Shown here: positions 8,360 to 18,056 of the stretch, in pieces
How the letters are laid out: the number at the start of each line of letters is the position of its first letter
How positions within the stretch are numbered: the stretch's first letter is position 1
NCBI RefSeq assembly: GCF_900115125.1
Contig: NZ_FOVJ01000001.1
Location: 777,852 to 841,851, forward strand
DNA from: Nitrosospira briensis
Lineage (GTDB): Bacteria; Pseudomonadota; Gammaproteobacteria; Burkholderiales; Nitrosomonadaceae
DNA length: 64,000 nt
Direction: 5' to 3'
Translations under genes and position numbers: made by a program
The notes under the pieces: model-generated
Seen by the model: only the letters and a program-made list of their open reading frames with translations
What the model was told of the DNA's origin: nothing
Database searches by the model: none

Positions 8360-9568
8360 CTAGCGAATGAGCTCTGTATCGCGCGCAAGCTCCTCATTAA
8401 AGGGAAGCTCCTTGCCTCGGACGAGTTCAGTGCCAGGCAACCATTGATAGCCCGCCGCAACGGTATCGGTTGGCGAACCTGATGAGTTGACGTCGGCCCG
8501 ATATCGCCTGGAAGCGTCCCCTTCCCGGGATTTATCCACGAACTGGGTGCCGAGCGCGCGCAGATCTACTTCCTGGTTGAGGATGCGGCGCACGAACTCG
8601 CGCTGACTTTCATATTTGATCGGTTCAGGCAATTCCGCCGGCAAAATCTCGGCTGGATCGCGGCGCTCGTATTGCTTGAACAAATCCATCGCAACCTGCA
8701 AATGCCCCAGTTCATAGTCGAGGCAGCGCTCCCAGATCGCTTTGATCCGAGGATTGGGCTCCTGCTGCATGCAGCCATAATAGTTATAAACCTCGTTTGC
8801 TTCATGCAGCATCCATTTCTCGAGCCAGCTTTCGTTGGGGTCGATAATGGACTCGTATTGCGTCACGTGCTGCTCTTCGATGGAGGCGATCTCGGCATAT
8901 AACTGGCGTGCTACCGGGTCGGCATAGAGAGGCCCCACATTCAGATAGAAATTCTGCGTTTGCTGTTCGCTCGACATGATAGTCAGAGCGTTGAGCTTGG
9001 TAAGTGGCGCCGCGCCTGCGCGGTGATAGTGTTCCCGCAGGTTGTCCTGGGGTGCCCGGTGCTCCACTACTGTAGGACGGCCTGGAACAATATCGGTATA
9101 GCATTGCAGAATATTATTGGCATCCTTGCCTTCCAGCCGGTCCAGCATCGCGCTGTAACGGTAGAGATGGTGAAAATCCTCCAGCATTCCGAACCGGTAC
9201 ACTTGAGCCAGATACGGATCAGGTTCATTCTGAGCGACGACAGCAGTAATTTCGATGGCAACCTGCTCATAGGCGACGGTTGTTTCGAGCGTCGAATGGT
9301 CCGCGCCCAGCAACCCGTTCACCATTGTTGCCTGGTGCTGTTCCACGATGCGCACCTGTGCAAGTGGCAGTTGCAAATCACGATTCATGCGCGCGCATGC
9401 GTGCGAGAAGCGGTTCGCCTCCATCTCTATCCCATTCATGAGGATAACCCGCACGCGCGTGAAAGCGTCATCGTCAAGCTTGCTGATCGGGGGTTGAACC
9501 AGTTCCTTCCAGGTAAACCGCTGCCTGTCCAGCGGACAACCTTTATCTTCGTATAGATTGAGTGCCAT
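8360..9568 (-). CDS. Large ferritin-like conserved protein
   Basis: A 402-residue helical protein with paired ligand-type motifs: EMEANRFSHACARM, AYEQVAIEITAV, EDFHHLYRYSAML, IASIEEQHVTQYESI, HEANEVYNYYG and CLDYELGHLQVAMDLF. EEQH and EL-H helices of this sort bind a dinuclear metal centre in ferritin-like proteins. Two such bundles seem present, one per half. ATG 9568 follows AGAGGAG at good spacing. It is the promoter-proximal gene of a two-gene operon with the smaller ferritin-like protein. Function is inferred as metal or oxidative-stress defence; no enzymatic role is proven. Confidence 0.78.
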   Translation of the reverse strand: MALNLYEDKGCPLDRQRFTWKELVQPPISKLDDDAFTRVRVILMNGIEMEANRFSHACARMNRDLQLPLAQVRIVEQHQATMVNGLLGADHSTLETTVAYEQVAIEITAVVAQNEPDPYLAQVYRFGMLEDFHHLYRYSAMLDRLEGKDANNILQCYTDIVPGRPTVVEHRAPQDNLREHYHRAGAAPLTKLNALTIMSSEQQTQNFYLNVGPLYADPVARQLYAEIASIEEQHVTQYESIIDPNESWLEKWMLHEANEVYNYYGCMQQEPNPRIKAIWERCLDYELGHLQVAMDLFKQYERRDPAEILPAELPEPIKYESQREFVRRILNQEVDLRALGTQFVDKSREGDASRRYRADVNSSGSPTDTVAAGYQWLPGTELVRGKELPFNEELARDTELIR

Positions 9569-9838
9569 TTCTGTTCTCCTCTGCTTAAATTCGCCCATGA
9601 GCAGCGATGCGAGCCGTCGGGCTGATATACGATGAGTAAATCAAAAGAAAGAGGACGTTGGTCTTGTGCAATACAAAGTCGCCCGATAGCGGGCGCAGCA
9701 ATTACACGGCAAGGAATGGAAGCGTCTCCCCCGCGGCGATATGGCCAGCTCGACCCCGACAAAGATCCCTTGATTCCATCTTCTCGCTTTCGAGCGGATG
9801 ATCTTGCCCGCGCATGAGAACAGGGGCCTGAAAATTCA

Positions 9839-9867
9839 AAAAAAGGTGAGATGGACCCACCTTTTTT
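9839..9867 (-). terminator. Bidirectional intrinsic terminator
   Basis: AAAAAAGGTG (9839-9848) pairs with CACCTTTTTT (9858-9867). The A-run on one side and T-run on the other let it work on both strands. It lies 14 bp beyond the stop codon of the KGG gene. Confidence 0.85.
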
Positions 9868-9880
9868 CCTCCTGCTCTAC

Positions 9881-10153
9881 TTAATCGTTTTTATGGCTTT
9901 GGCCGCTGGCCTTGCCATGCTGCCCGGGCGATGAACCGCCGCGACTTGAAGATGAGCGTCCCTTTCCCCCGCCGTGGGATGCTTCACCGCCTTTTCGACC
10001 GGCTTCACGAGCCTCTTCGGAATCGAATTCGTGTGCCGTTCCTTTTTCATGTGCCGCTTTTCCGCCTTTGCTCGCGATCTCCCGCTGTTTATCCTGGTCC
10101 ATCGAGGCAAAGCCCCGTTTGCTCTCGCCGCCACTATTTTTTGATGAAGGCAT
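9881..10153 (-). CDS. KGG-repeat stress-induced protein
   Basis: A 90-residue hydrophilic protein with two KGG repeats, first REIASKGGKAAHEKG and then EEAREAGRKGGEASHGGG, preceded by GFASMDQDKQ. This is the layout of GsiB/YciG/con-10-type general stress proteins. The C-terminus is a Ser/Gly/His/Lys tail, so the protein is probably disordered. ATG 10153 follows AGGAG at 6-nt spacing; the longer frame to 10306 has no ribosome site. It forms a single-gene unit with its own terminator and is likely induced by desiccation, heat or osmotic stress, by family analogy. Confidence 0.88.
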   Translation of the reverse strand: MPSSKNSGGESKRGFASMDQDKQREIASKGGKAAHEKGTAHEFDSEEAREAGRKGGEASHGGGKGRSSSSRGGSSPGQHGKASGQSHKND

Positions 10154-10386
10154 GTTGATCTCCTGATATAAAAATATTAAGAAATTCCGCTGACATTCCG
10201 CTTGGGCTGGGAGCGTCATCTCCGGAACCTTATCTCCGCTATCAAAGCCGAGATGTGATTGCATATTAATAAGCATATTGACTTTTTTATGTACGGCGCC
10301 CCACATAGACTTAAAAAAATCTCACTCATTTGTATTATTACGTTTGAATGAAAACGGTGCCGGGAATATTAATTTCAGAAGTGGTT

Positions 10387-11277
10387 TCATGGCGATACCA
10401 GACCATGGCTTGACCCGGACTCTCCCGGTTCATACAACGTACCTTGGGGGTGAAGCGGCGGTATGTCTTCCTGCTGGCTGCTCCCGCGTTTTGCCGACAT
10501 CTTGTCGCCGAGGCTGGGCATCAGCTTGGATATCGTAGTGTTGATCACCGCCATCGCGCCGACTTTCACATCGCGGCCACCCTCCGTAGCTGCTTTCAGT
10601 ATCGCTTCGGCAACCTGTTCAGGCTCGATCACTGGCGGCGGCAACTTCGGCTCCCTGTTCATATAGTTCCTTGCGTGTTGCGGAAATGGAGTATTGACCG
10701 CGGTGGGCTGAATCAGCGTAATTGATACGGGAGCCTTGTCGAACTCTTCGATTTCCACGCGCAGCGCATCGGTAAATCCCTTGACTGCGTGTTTGGACGC
10801 AGAATATATGCCCAGCAAGGGCGAGATGGCTTCGGATACTTCGCTGCCCACATTGATGAGTGCGCCCCCGCGCGCGCTCAAATGCGGCAGGGCCGCAAGC
10901 GAACCATTGACCACGCCCCAGAAGTTGGTTTCGAAAAGGCGCCGGCTGTCTGCGTCGCTGACTTCATCCAGCCGGCCGTAGATGGACACGCCTGCGTTAT
11001 TGATCCATGTATCGATACGGCCAAACCGGTTGATGGCCTCTTGCGCCGCACCGAGCATTTTTTTACGATCAGCGACATCCGCGACAACAAAAATAGCCTC
11101 GCCGCCCCCATCGGCTATTTGCGCCACCAGCTTCCTGAGCGTTTCCGCGCTACGGGCGATAAGGACCAGTTTGGCGCCACGTTCGGCAGCCAGCTTTGCC
11201 GTAGCAAGACCAATGCCGCTTGAAGCGCCTGTAATGACAATGACCTGTTGATTCAGGGGTTTAAGAGAAACGGGCAT
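10387..11277 (-). CDS. Short-chain dehydrogenase/reductase
   Basis: A 296-residue classical-type SDR. The NAD(P) motif is TGASSGIGLA near residues 17-26, the structural NNAG is at ~92-95, and the active site is Ser in INVGSE plus YSASK near residues 157-161. Residues ~245-296 form a hydrophilic extension with the TLYEPGESG motif common in the SDR family often annotated with stress genes. ATG 11277 follows AAGGAGAG. The substrate is unknown. It lies between the KGG gene and a hybrid kinase, all on the minus strand, but gaps over 200 bp argue against one operon. Confidence 0.9.
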   Translation of the reverse strand: MPVSLKPLNQQVIVITGASSGIGLATAKLAAERGAKLVLIARSAETLRKLVAQIADGGGEAIFVVADVADRKKMLGAAQEAINRFGRIDTWINNAGVSIYGRLDEVSDADSRRLFETNFWGVVNGSLAALPHLSARGGALINVGSEVSEAISPLLGIYSASKHAVKGFTDALRVEIEEFDKAPVSITLIQPTAVNTPFPQHARNYMNREPKLPPPVIEPEQVAEAILKAATEGGRDVKVGAMAVINTTISKLMPSLGDKMSAKRGSSQQEDIPPLHPQGTLYEPGESGSSHGLVSP

Positions 11278-11509
11278 AATCTCTCCTTGATGAGAAAACG
11301 ACGGAAAACGACGGCCGGAAGGCCCTCATCAAAGACTAGGAGCAATTGTCCGTTGCGACTGTGCAGAAACGCACATACCAGGAGTGTGCAAGATTACGGG
11401 AGAGGACCGGGACGCGGCCTGACCAGTCCCTGGTCGACTCCGAAAGCCGATATCACATCAAGACAGGTTATCGAGACTTTTCTGTTGCTTCCAATAGCGC
11501 GGAAGCAGA

Positions 11510-14329
11510 TTAAAAAGCGTCAATCAAACCCTTCAGGACCTTGAAATTCACCGGCTTTGTAAGGTGATAATCGAACCCGCTCTCGTGCGAGAGCCGGCGG
11601 TCTTTCTCCTGACCCCAACCCGTCAGCGCGATCAGCTTGACATCGTTGAATTGCGGTTGCTCGCGAATGCGCCGCGCCACTTCGTTCCCATCCATCCCCG
11701 GCATGCCGATATCCATGAGAATTATATTGGGCCGGTATTCGGGAATCGCCGCGAGTGCCGCGGGACCACTGTCGACAGAGTGGACGTCAAGTCCCATGGA
11801 CTCGAGCAACATGGAAAGAACTTCAGCAGCATCATGGTTATCATCAACTACCAATATGCGTAGCCCGGTTGGCGCCGCCGCTGTTTTTTCTGGTTCCATC
11901 ATTTCTCCCTGTATAACGCTTGCCGCCAAGGGCAGGCGCACAATAAATTCGCTGCCTCGATCTTTACCTTCGCTTCTGGCTTCGACTGTACCGCCGTGCA
12001 TCTTGACGAGACGGTAGACCAGGCTGAGTCCAATGCCCAGCCCCTCCTGTGTCCCGACGCCATTGCGCCGTTCCTGCGCGAACATATCGAACAGACGGGG
12101 CAGCATCCCCGCCAGGATTCCTATTCCATTGTCCCGTATCGACACTACGGCATTATCAGCTTCCCGATGCGCCGTAAGCCCGATCTGGCCCCGTTGTCCG
12201 GTGTATCGTGCGGCATTGTTGAGCAGATTCGTAAACACCTGCTCCAGGCGTACGGCATCGGCGTAAACAATCAAAGGCGCATCGTAAATGGAGACGCTCA
12301 ATTTGTGTTCCTTCCCATCGATCTGCGGCCTGCCCGCCTCGACCGCGTTGTGCAGCACAACGGCCAGATCGACAGGAGCCTGCCGCAACTCAACCTTGCC
12401 GCTGGTGATACGCGATATCTCCAGCAGATCATCAACCAGACGAATCATATAGTTGACTTGCCGGTTGATGACCGGCAGCAGGTGCGGAACAGCTGCGGCA
12501 CCCTCCGGACGTGCGATAACCGCCAGTGCGTTCGCAATCGGCGCAAGCGGGTTGCGCAATTCGTGCGCCAGCGTAGCCAGAAACTCATCCTTGCGGAGGT
12601 CGGCGTCCCGCAGGGCTGTTTCCGCTTTGACCGCTTCGGTAATATCTATTGAAACGCCGACATGCCCCGCATACTCGTCAGGGCCGGTGAACCACGGCAA
12701 CGCGTACGACTCCAGCCAGTGCCATTCTCCTCCCCTGCCCCGGGCACGAACCCGATATTGGAAGCGGGTGCGATTCAGTAGCGCCTGCTCGATCGCCGCA
12801 AGGCATCCTGGTTCGTCATCCGGATGAAGAACGGACCGCCATCTTGAAGGCAACAGTTCTTCCAGAGTCATCCCGACCATATCCATGACTCTCTGGTTAA
12901 CATAAACCAGGTCGCCCCGCGCATTTACCTGCCAGGTCAGGGCGGGAGAAGCTTCGGCCATGGCACGGAACCTGGCCTCGCTTTCCCGCAGATTCTGCTC
13001 GACGCGCTTACGTTCGGTTATGTCGATAATATATACAACGCCTTCCTTCTTGTTGAGCTGCATTGCGGCGATCAACGCCCACCAGCGCGAGCCATCCTTG
13101 CGAAATAATTCCTTCTCATAGGGGGTAGCGCGTCCTGTTGCCTTGAGCTCCTCGCCTGCCCGCAAGGTTGTCGCCATCCACTCCGGAGGTGTAAGTTCAT
13201 CGCATCGCAACAAGCCCGCCCGCTCATCCTCCCGACTGAAGCCGCTCATCTCGAGAAAGGCGTCATTGGCTTCAGTAATTTGCCCGTCCTTATCGAGGAA
13301 AATGACGCCGACGGTGTCGATTTCGAGGGCATCGCGGAAACGCCTCTCTGTTTCAAACAGCGCTTGCTCGGTCTTTTCACGCTTTCTTACATGATCGGTA
13401 ACATCGACGCCATGCCCCAGTACATACTCGTAACTTCCATCCTCCTCCAGCAGAGGGAGATAAACAGCGTCGATAAAACGCTTTTCCGGTGGCTGACCAG
13501 GATCGGAAATAACTGTTATCGGCAATTCCCATCCTATAAATGGCTTGCCTGTGGCCATCACCTTCGCCAACTGACGCCGGCAATAATCCTCCACCGCTTC
13601 GGGAAGCGCTTCAAATAGTGGCCGGCCCAGCAGTTTCCGGTGGCCGACCAACTGGTAGTACGCTTCGTTTGCAAGCTCAAAGACGAGTCCAGGACCGCGA
13701 AGCACGTACAGGAACGATGGCGAATTGCGGAAGACTTCTTCCAGCAACTGTATTCGTTTTGCTTGCAGTGCCTCCCTGAGCCGGGCCCGGTCCGCCTCCC
13801 CGGCCCGTTCGTTGACTATTTCCGTCGTCTCGCTTACTGTCACGAATATGCCTGGCGCACTGGCCTCGGCTCCCGCTGTATTCGAAGCGCCGCAGGAAAA
13901 GCTGTCAATCTCGTCGGGGATAGGGCTATAGGTAAGCCTGAAGAACGCCTCTTCGGGCGTTCCTGTCCGGTTGACAAGCAGCGGCTCGTCATTGAAAATA
14001 AAGGATTCACGCCGCTGCATCACTCCTTCGCAAATAGGCGCAAGAAAATTCCACACCTCTGGCCAGCAAGCTGAAACCGGCTGTCCCAGGCCGCCGGGGT
14101 GCTTGAGGCCAATCAGATCGCGGTAGTTGTCGTTATAGATCTGTATGTGCCTGGGCCCCCAAAGCAACAAGGCAGCCGAGGGCATCAACAATATCGTGTT
14201 GACGGCAAATTTCAGGTTTGGCGGCCAGGTTGAGATGGGGCCAAGACCTGACTCCGTCCAGTCGTGGTCAAAAATTAGTTCGCCCATTTCGCTGCCGCGC
14301 AACCAACCCGGCATTTCAACCAGATTCAT
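11510..14329 (-). CDS. PAS-rich hybrid histidine kinase with C-terminal receiver
   Basis: A 939-residue cytosolic sensor kinase. Four PAS-like segments are visible (about 20-175, 195-320, 325-440 and 450-570), each followed by a DIT/E-type PAC end. The phosphoacceptor is His589 in EFLATLAHELRNP. The ATPase domain has NLLNNAARYT, DNGIGI and GLGIGLSLV. A receiver domain (~823-939) has phosphoacceptor Asp873 in ILMDIGMPG. No membrane segment or DNA-binding output is present, so the signal must pass on to another protein. ATG 14329 follows GGGAGA. It is divergent from a second hybrid kinase. Confidence 0.93.
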   Translation of the reverse strand: MNLVEMPGWLRGSEMGELIFDHDWTESGLGPISTWPPNLKFAVNTILLMPSAALLLWGPRHIQIYNDNYRDLIGLKHPGGLGQPVSACWPEVWNFLAPICEGVMQRRESFIFNDEPLLVNRTGTPEEAFFRLTYSPIPDEIDSFSCGASNTAGAEASAPGIFVTVSETTEIVNERAGEADRARLREALQAKRIQLLEEVFRNSPSFLYVLRGPGLVFELANEAYYQLVGHRKLLGRPLFEALPEAVEDYCRRQLAKVMATGKPFIGWELPITVISDPGQPPEKRFIDAVYLPLLEEDGSYEYVLGHGVDVTDHVRKREKTEQALFETERRFRDALEIDTVGVIFLDKDGQITEANDAFLEMSGFSREDERAGLLRCDELTPPEWMATTLRAGEELKATGRATPYEKELFRKDGSRWWALIAAMQLNKKEGVVYIIDITERKRVEQNLRESEARFRAMAEASPALTWQVNARGDLVYVNQRVMDMVGMTLEELLPSRWRSVLHPDDEPGCLAAIEQALLNRTRFQYRVRARGRGGEWHWLESYALPWFTGPDEYAGHVGVSIDITEAVKAETALRDADLRKDEFLATLAHELRNPLAPIANALAVIARPEGAAAVPHLLPVINRQVNYMIRLVDDLLEISRITSGKVELRQAPVDLAVVLHNAVEAGRPQIDGKEHKLSVSIYDAPLIVYADAVRLEQVFTNLLNNAARYTGQRGQIGLTAHREADNAVVSIRDNGIGILAGMLPRLFDMFAQERRNGVGTQEGLGIGLSLVYRLVKMHGGTVEARSEGKDRGSEFIVRLPLAASVIQGEMMEPEKTAAAPTGLRILVVDDNHDAAEVLSMLLESMGLDVHSVDSGPAALAAIPEYRPNIILMDIGMPGMDGNEVARRIREQPQFNDVKLIALTGWGQEKDRRLSHESGFDYHLTKPVNFKVLKGLIDAF

Positions 14330-14683
14330 GGATATTTTCTCCCACGTTTTCTAATCAATTCCATTGCGCCGCCGCTCGTTTTCACGCAAGCCTTCAAAAT
14401 TTACCTGAAAGAAGTACTCGCTACAGCGTTTGAAGCGTTTCTCATTTCTAGACTAGCATAATCTCGCCTTTCCTTGCTCCCGTATCTGAAGCTCGGCATT
14501 ATGTTCAAATTTCCCGCGAATAAGCGAGAATCACAGATATCGATGGAGATCTACCGATAAAAACCTCCTCCCCAAACGATTGTCCAAGGTATGGATATAT
14601 CCGCGGCCGCCGAGGAGTACTTTTTTTACGTTTTTACTGCTGCTTCACGCCTGTCCCGTCAACTTATAAAAGGATAGTAATAA
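14330..14683. other. Divergent intergenic region between two hybrid kinases
   Basis: This 354-bp region must hold the promoters of both kinase genes. I see no perfect sigma70 box and no obvious palindrome. It is AT-richer near 14440-14470 and 14560-14680. Confidence 0.5.
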
Positions 14684-16777
14684 ATGGAAGATAACGAGGA
14701 AAAGCCGTCTCACTCTATTTCCCTGCAAACCTCCAACGCTGTTCTCCGGGCGGGCGAACTTGTCGAGCGAGAGCTCAAGCAAATCAAGAAAGCATTAGAG
14801 GAAAAGACGAGGCAGCTTGATCACTCGCTATCGATCCTGCGGGCAACCATAGAATCCACTGCCGACGGTATTCTGGTTACCGACGAGGAAGGCCATGTGT
14901 TTCGCTTCAATGAACGCTATCTGCAAATGTGGCAGATTCATCTCCCCGAGATTATCGATATGCGGCAACACCGGCAATTGCTGAAATTCTACTGCAAATA
15001 TTTGGCTGATCCACAGGCATTCATGTGCAGGATCAAGGAGATATATGAGACATGGCCGCGCGAGAGCTTCGACTCGCTGGAACTTGCAGATGGAAGGGTA
15101 TTCGAGCGGTTTTCCAAAATCCAGTACGTCGACGGGCGAAGTGTAGGCCGTGTCTGGAGCTTCAGAGACATCACGGCACGCAAACATGCTGAAGAGGCTT
15201 TACGGGAAAGCAACGAGCGCTTGTTCTTCATGGCGGATGCCATGCCTCAGAAGATATTTATCGCACGCGCCGACGGTGAGCTGGATTATTTCAATCAGCA
15301 ATGGAAAGATTACACCGGGCTCGCCCTCGAACAAATGGCAGGTTGGGAATGGATAAAGCTCATCCATCCTGACGACGCGGAGGAGAGCGTCGGACATTGG
15401 CGCGATTCTCTTGCCACCGGGGAGCCTTTCCAGGTGGAATGCCGGTTCCGGCAGGCAGACGGCGGCTACCGATGGCACTTGATACGAGCCCAGGCCAGAC
15501 GCGACGCCAAAGGCGCTATATTAATGTGGGTCGGTTCAAACACGGATATCGATACCATAAAGCGTGCGGACGAGGAGAAAAAGCAACTTCTGGAGAATGA
15601 ACGCATCGCAAGAAGCGAGGCCGAACGGGCAAGTCATATCAAGGATGAATTCCTTGCAACGCTATCTCACGAACTCAGGACGCCGCTCAATGCCATCCTT
15701 GGATGGTCTCAGCTCATCCTGCACGGAACAATGAGCAGAGAGGACATCCATCGAGGCCTGGAAACCATCGAGAGAAATGCTCGCGCCCAGAACAAGCTGA
15801 TCGAGGATCTTCTCGAAATGAGCAGTATCATTTCCGGGAAAGTAAGGCTCGACGTGCAACGGCTGGATGTTGCGGCCATCGCTGAAGTCGCGATTGAATC
15901 GGTGACACCGGCGGCGGAAGCCAAGGGAATCCACCTTCAAAAAACCATTGATACTGGAGCCGGGCTCGTTTCCGGGGACAGCAACCGGCTTCAGCAGATC
16001 ATCTGGAACCTTCTTTCGAATGCGGTCAAATTCACGCCCAGGGGCGGCACTGTGGAAGTCAGCGTCGGGCGCATAGCTTCGCATCTCGAAGTGACGGTAA
16101 GAGACACCGGATTGGGCATCAAACCGGAGTTCCTGGTTTACGTTTTCGACCGCTTCCGGCAGGCCGACTCCTCGCTCACCCGGAACTACGGCGGTCTCGG
16201 CCTGGGTCTCGCCATCGTGAAGCAGCTTGTAGGGCTCCATGGGGGAACCGTACGAGCAGAAAGCGCCGGCGAAGGCAAAGGCGCTTCGTTTATCGTATGT
16301 CTCCCGCTTGCGCCCGTAGACGATACCCGAGGCCGGCAAAGCCCCGCCCCGGCGCCGCCCATATTCGGTGACGGGAACATCGCCCTTGCCGGGTTGACGA
16401 TACTGGTCGTCGATGACGAACTGGATGCTCGCGAGCTTATCAATGAAGTGCTCACGCAATGCGAGGCTAAAGTCATCACCGCATCCAATGCCGTGGAAGG
16501 ACTGGGCATCCTGAAGAGCCACAGGCCGGATCTGATCATAAGCGATATCGGCATGCCGGAAATGGATGGGTACCAGCTTATCCGCGAAGTGAGAAGCCTT
16601 CCCGCGACCCACGGCGGAAAAACACCCGCTATTGCGCTGAGCGCGTTTGCGCACTCGGAAGACCGGACGAAAGCGATGATTGCCGGCTACCAGATATATC
16701 TTTCGAAGCCCGTCGAATCGCATGAACTGGTTGCTTCCATCGGAAATCTGGCGGGATGGAAGAGGAAAACAGGTTAG
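14684..16777 (+). CDS. PAS hybrid histidine kinase with C-terminal receiver
   Basis: A 697-residue soluble kinase. An N-terminal coiled coil (~25-50) is followed by two PAS domains (~52-170, ending in SFRDITARK, and ~175-292). The phosphoacceptor is His329 in EFLATLSHELRTPLNAIL. The ATPase domain shows NLLSNAVKFTPRGG, DTGLGI and GGLGLGLAI. The receiver domain (~572-690) carries Asp621 in LIISDIGMPEMDG. It has the same architecture logic as the divergent kinase upstream, and again lacks a DNA-binding domain. ATG 14684 follows AAGGA. Confidence 0.93.
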   Translation: MEDNEEKPSHSISLQTSNAVLRAGELVERELKQIKKALEEKTRQLDHSLSILRATIESTADGILVTDEEGHVFRFNERYLQMWQIHLPEIIDMRQHRQLLKFYCKYLADPQAFMCRIKEIYETWPRESFDSLELADGRVFERFSKIQYVDGRSVGRVWSFRDITARKHAEEALRESNERLFFMADAMPQKIFIARADGELDYFNQQWKDYTGLALEQMAGWEWIKLIHPDDAEESVGHWRDSLATGEPFQVECRFRQADGGYRWHLIRAQARRDAKGAILMWVGSNTDIDTIKRADEEKKQLLENERIARSEAERASHIKDEFLATLSHELRTPLNAILGWSQLILHGTMSREDIHRGLETIERNARAQNKLIEDLLEMSSIISGKVRLDVQRLDVAAIAEVAIESVTPAAEAKGIHLQKTIDTGAGLVSGDSNRLQQIIWNLLSNAVKFTPRGGTVEVSVGRIASHLEVTVRDTGLGIKPEFLVYVFDRFRQADSSLTRNYGGLGLGLAIVKQLVGLHGGTVRAESAGEGKGASFIVCLPLAPVDDTRGRQSPAPAPPIFGDGNIALAGLTILVVDDELDARELINEVLTQCEAKVITASNAVEGLGILKSHRPDLIISDIGMPEMDGYQLIREVRSLPATHGGKTPAIALSAFAHSEDRTKAMIAGYQIYLSKPVESHELVASIGNLAGWKRKTG

Positions 16778-17063
16778 ATAATGAACACTGCCGGGCTGGC
16801 TGGTGTACCCTTGTTGGCACGGGGGACGCACCGGTGCCGGCCCTGACGTCCTGCCCCGGCGAACACTGCTGAACCAGCAGGTGGGAAGTACTTGCCCACA
16901 TATCTTGCCCACATATCTCGCCCCCAGCAATGGCACTCCGGTTTTCCCCCTGATACTGATAGCCGCTCATCCGGAAATGATCAAGTTTTCGCGAACAGCC
17001 ACTTATTGCCGCGATATGGCGAGCTGCATGGCAAAATACCCGTTTCAATCTCGCCAGTTACTC

Positions 17064-17972
17064 ATGGATATGCGTCAGTGGATCAGGTTCGGCGTGTTTT
17101 CATTGCTTTGCGGCATTGCCGCCCTGCTGATTATTGCAGTTGGCGTTGGCGAGCTGTTATCGGGCGCGGTGCCCACCGCGGTAGACTCGCTATCCGGCGC
17201 TGTCTCTGCCGATTTTCCGGTTGAAGGGGTGCAAATACCCGTCAGTGCCAATTCCAGGAATACCGATTCCAGCGTGCACGGCTGGTTGGTACGCGGCAGG
17301 CGTGGCGATGGAATCATATTGCTTGTCCATTCGCTCCGAAGCAATCGCATCGAGATGCTGAGCCGGGCAAAATTCTTGAACGAGCAGGGATACGGCGTAC
17401 TCCTCATCGATCTGAGGGCCCATGGGGAAACGCCGGGGGATCGCATTACCTTTGGCTTGGGCGAAGCGGAAGATGTTGAAGCGTCGATAGCTTATTTACG
17501 GAACGCTTTTCCCGGCGAACGCATCGCAACCATCGGGGTTTCGCTGGGTGCGGCTGCAATCGTGCTCTCGAAACATGCGCCAAGGCTTGATGCCGTGGTG
17601 CTCGAGTCGCTCCACGCGACCTTTGAGGAAGCGGTAGAAAACCGCTTGAGGCTTCATCTTGGCGAGTTTGGACCGGTCTTCTCACCACTCCTGCTGTGGC
17701 AATTATCATTTCGCTTCGGTACATCTCCTGATGAATTGAGCCCCATCAACCGGATAGGCGATCTCAATGCGCCATTGCTCCTGATTTCAGGCACAGATGA
17801 CCAGCATACGAAAGTGGCGGAAACCGAACGGTTGTTCGAGGCGGCCCGGCAGCCGAAAGAAATATGGGTCGTTCCCGGCGGCGGCCACTTCAACATGCAC
17901 GCTTATGCTGGCAAGGAATACGAGAACCGCATATCCGGTTTTCTTGAGCGGTATTTGCGCAGGCGGAACTAG
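17064..17972 (+). CDS. Membrane-anchored alpha/beta hydrolase
   Basis: A ~302-residue hydrolase. An N-terminal membrane anchor (RFGVFSLLCGIAALLIIAVG) precedes the fold. The oxyanion region is LLVHSLRSNR, the nucleophile Ser lies in IGVSLGAAA, the acid Asp in ISGTDDQHT and the catalytic His in GGGHFN, giving a complete Ser-Asp-His triad. It should act as an esterase or peptidase-like enzyme facing the periplasm; the substrate is unknown. The open frame extends to 16803 and the start is uncertain. I choose ATG 17064 because the anchor follows at once, but the ribosome site is weak. Confidence 0.8.
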   Translation: MDMRQWIRFGVFSLLCGIAALLIIAVGVGELLSGAVPTAVDSLSGAVSADFPVEGVQIPVSANSRNTDSSVHGWLVRGRRGDGIILLVHSLRSNRIEMLSRAKFLNEQGYGVLLIDLRAHGETPGDRITFGLGEAEDVEASIAYLRNAFPGERIATIGVSLGAAAIVLSKHAPRLDAVVLESLHATFEEAVENRLRLHLGEFGPVFSPLLLWQLSFRFGTSPDELSPINRIGDLNAPLLLISGTDDQHTKVAETERLFEAARQPKEIWVVPGGGHFNMHAYAGKEYENRISGFLERYLRRRN

Positions 17973-18056
17973 GGAGAGCTGTGCCGGTATCGCCGTACTC
18001 GGTATGGCCATCCCTTGTCAAATAAATGCTGCCGCTGCCGGCAAGATGGAGTTTTA

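Noticed and set aside
15662-16936. A 424-codon minus-strand frame across the second hybrid kinase.
   Set aside because: Shadow of the plus-strand kinase; no family resemblance.
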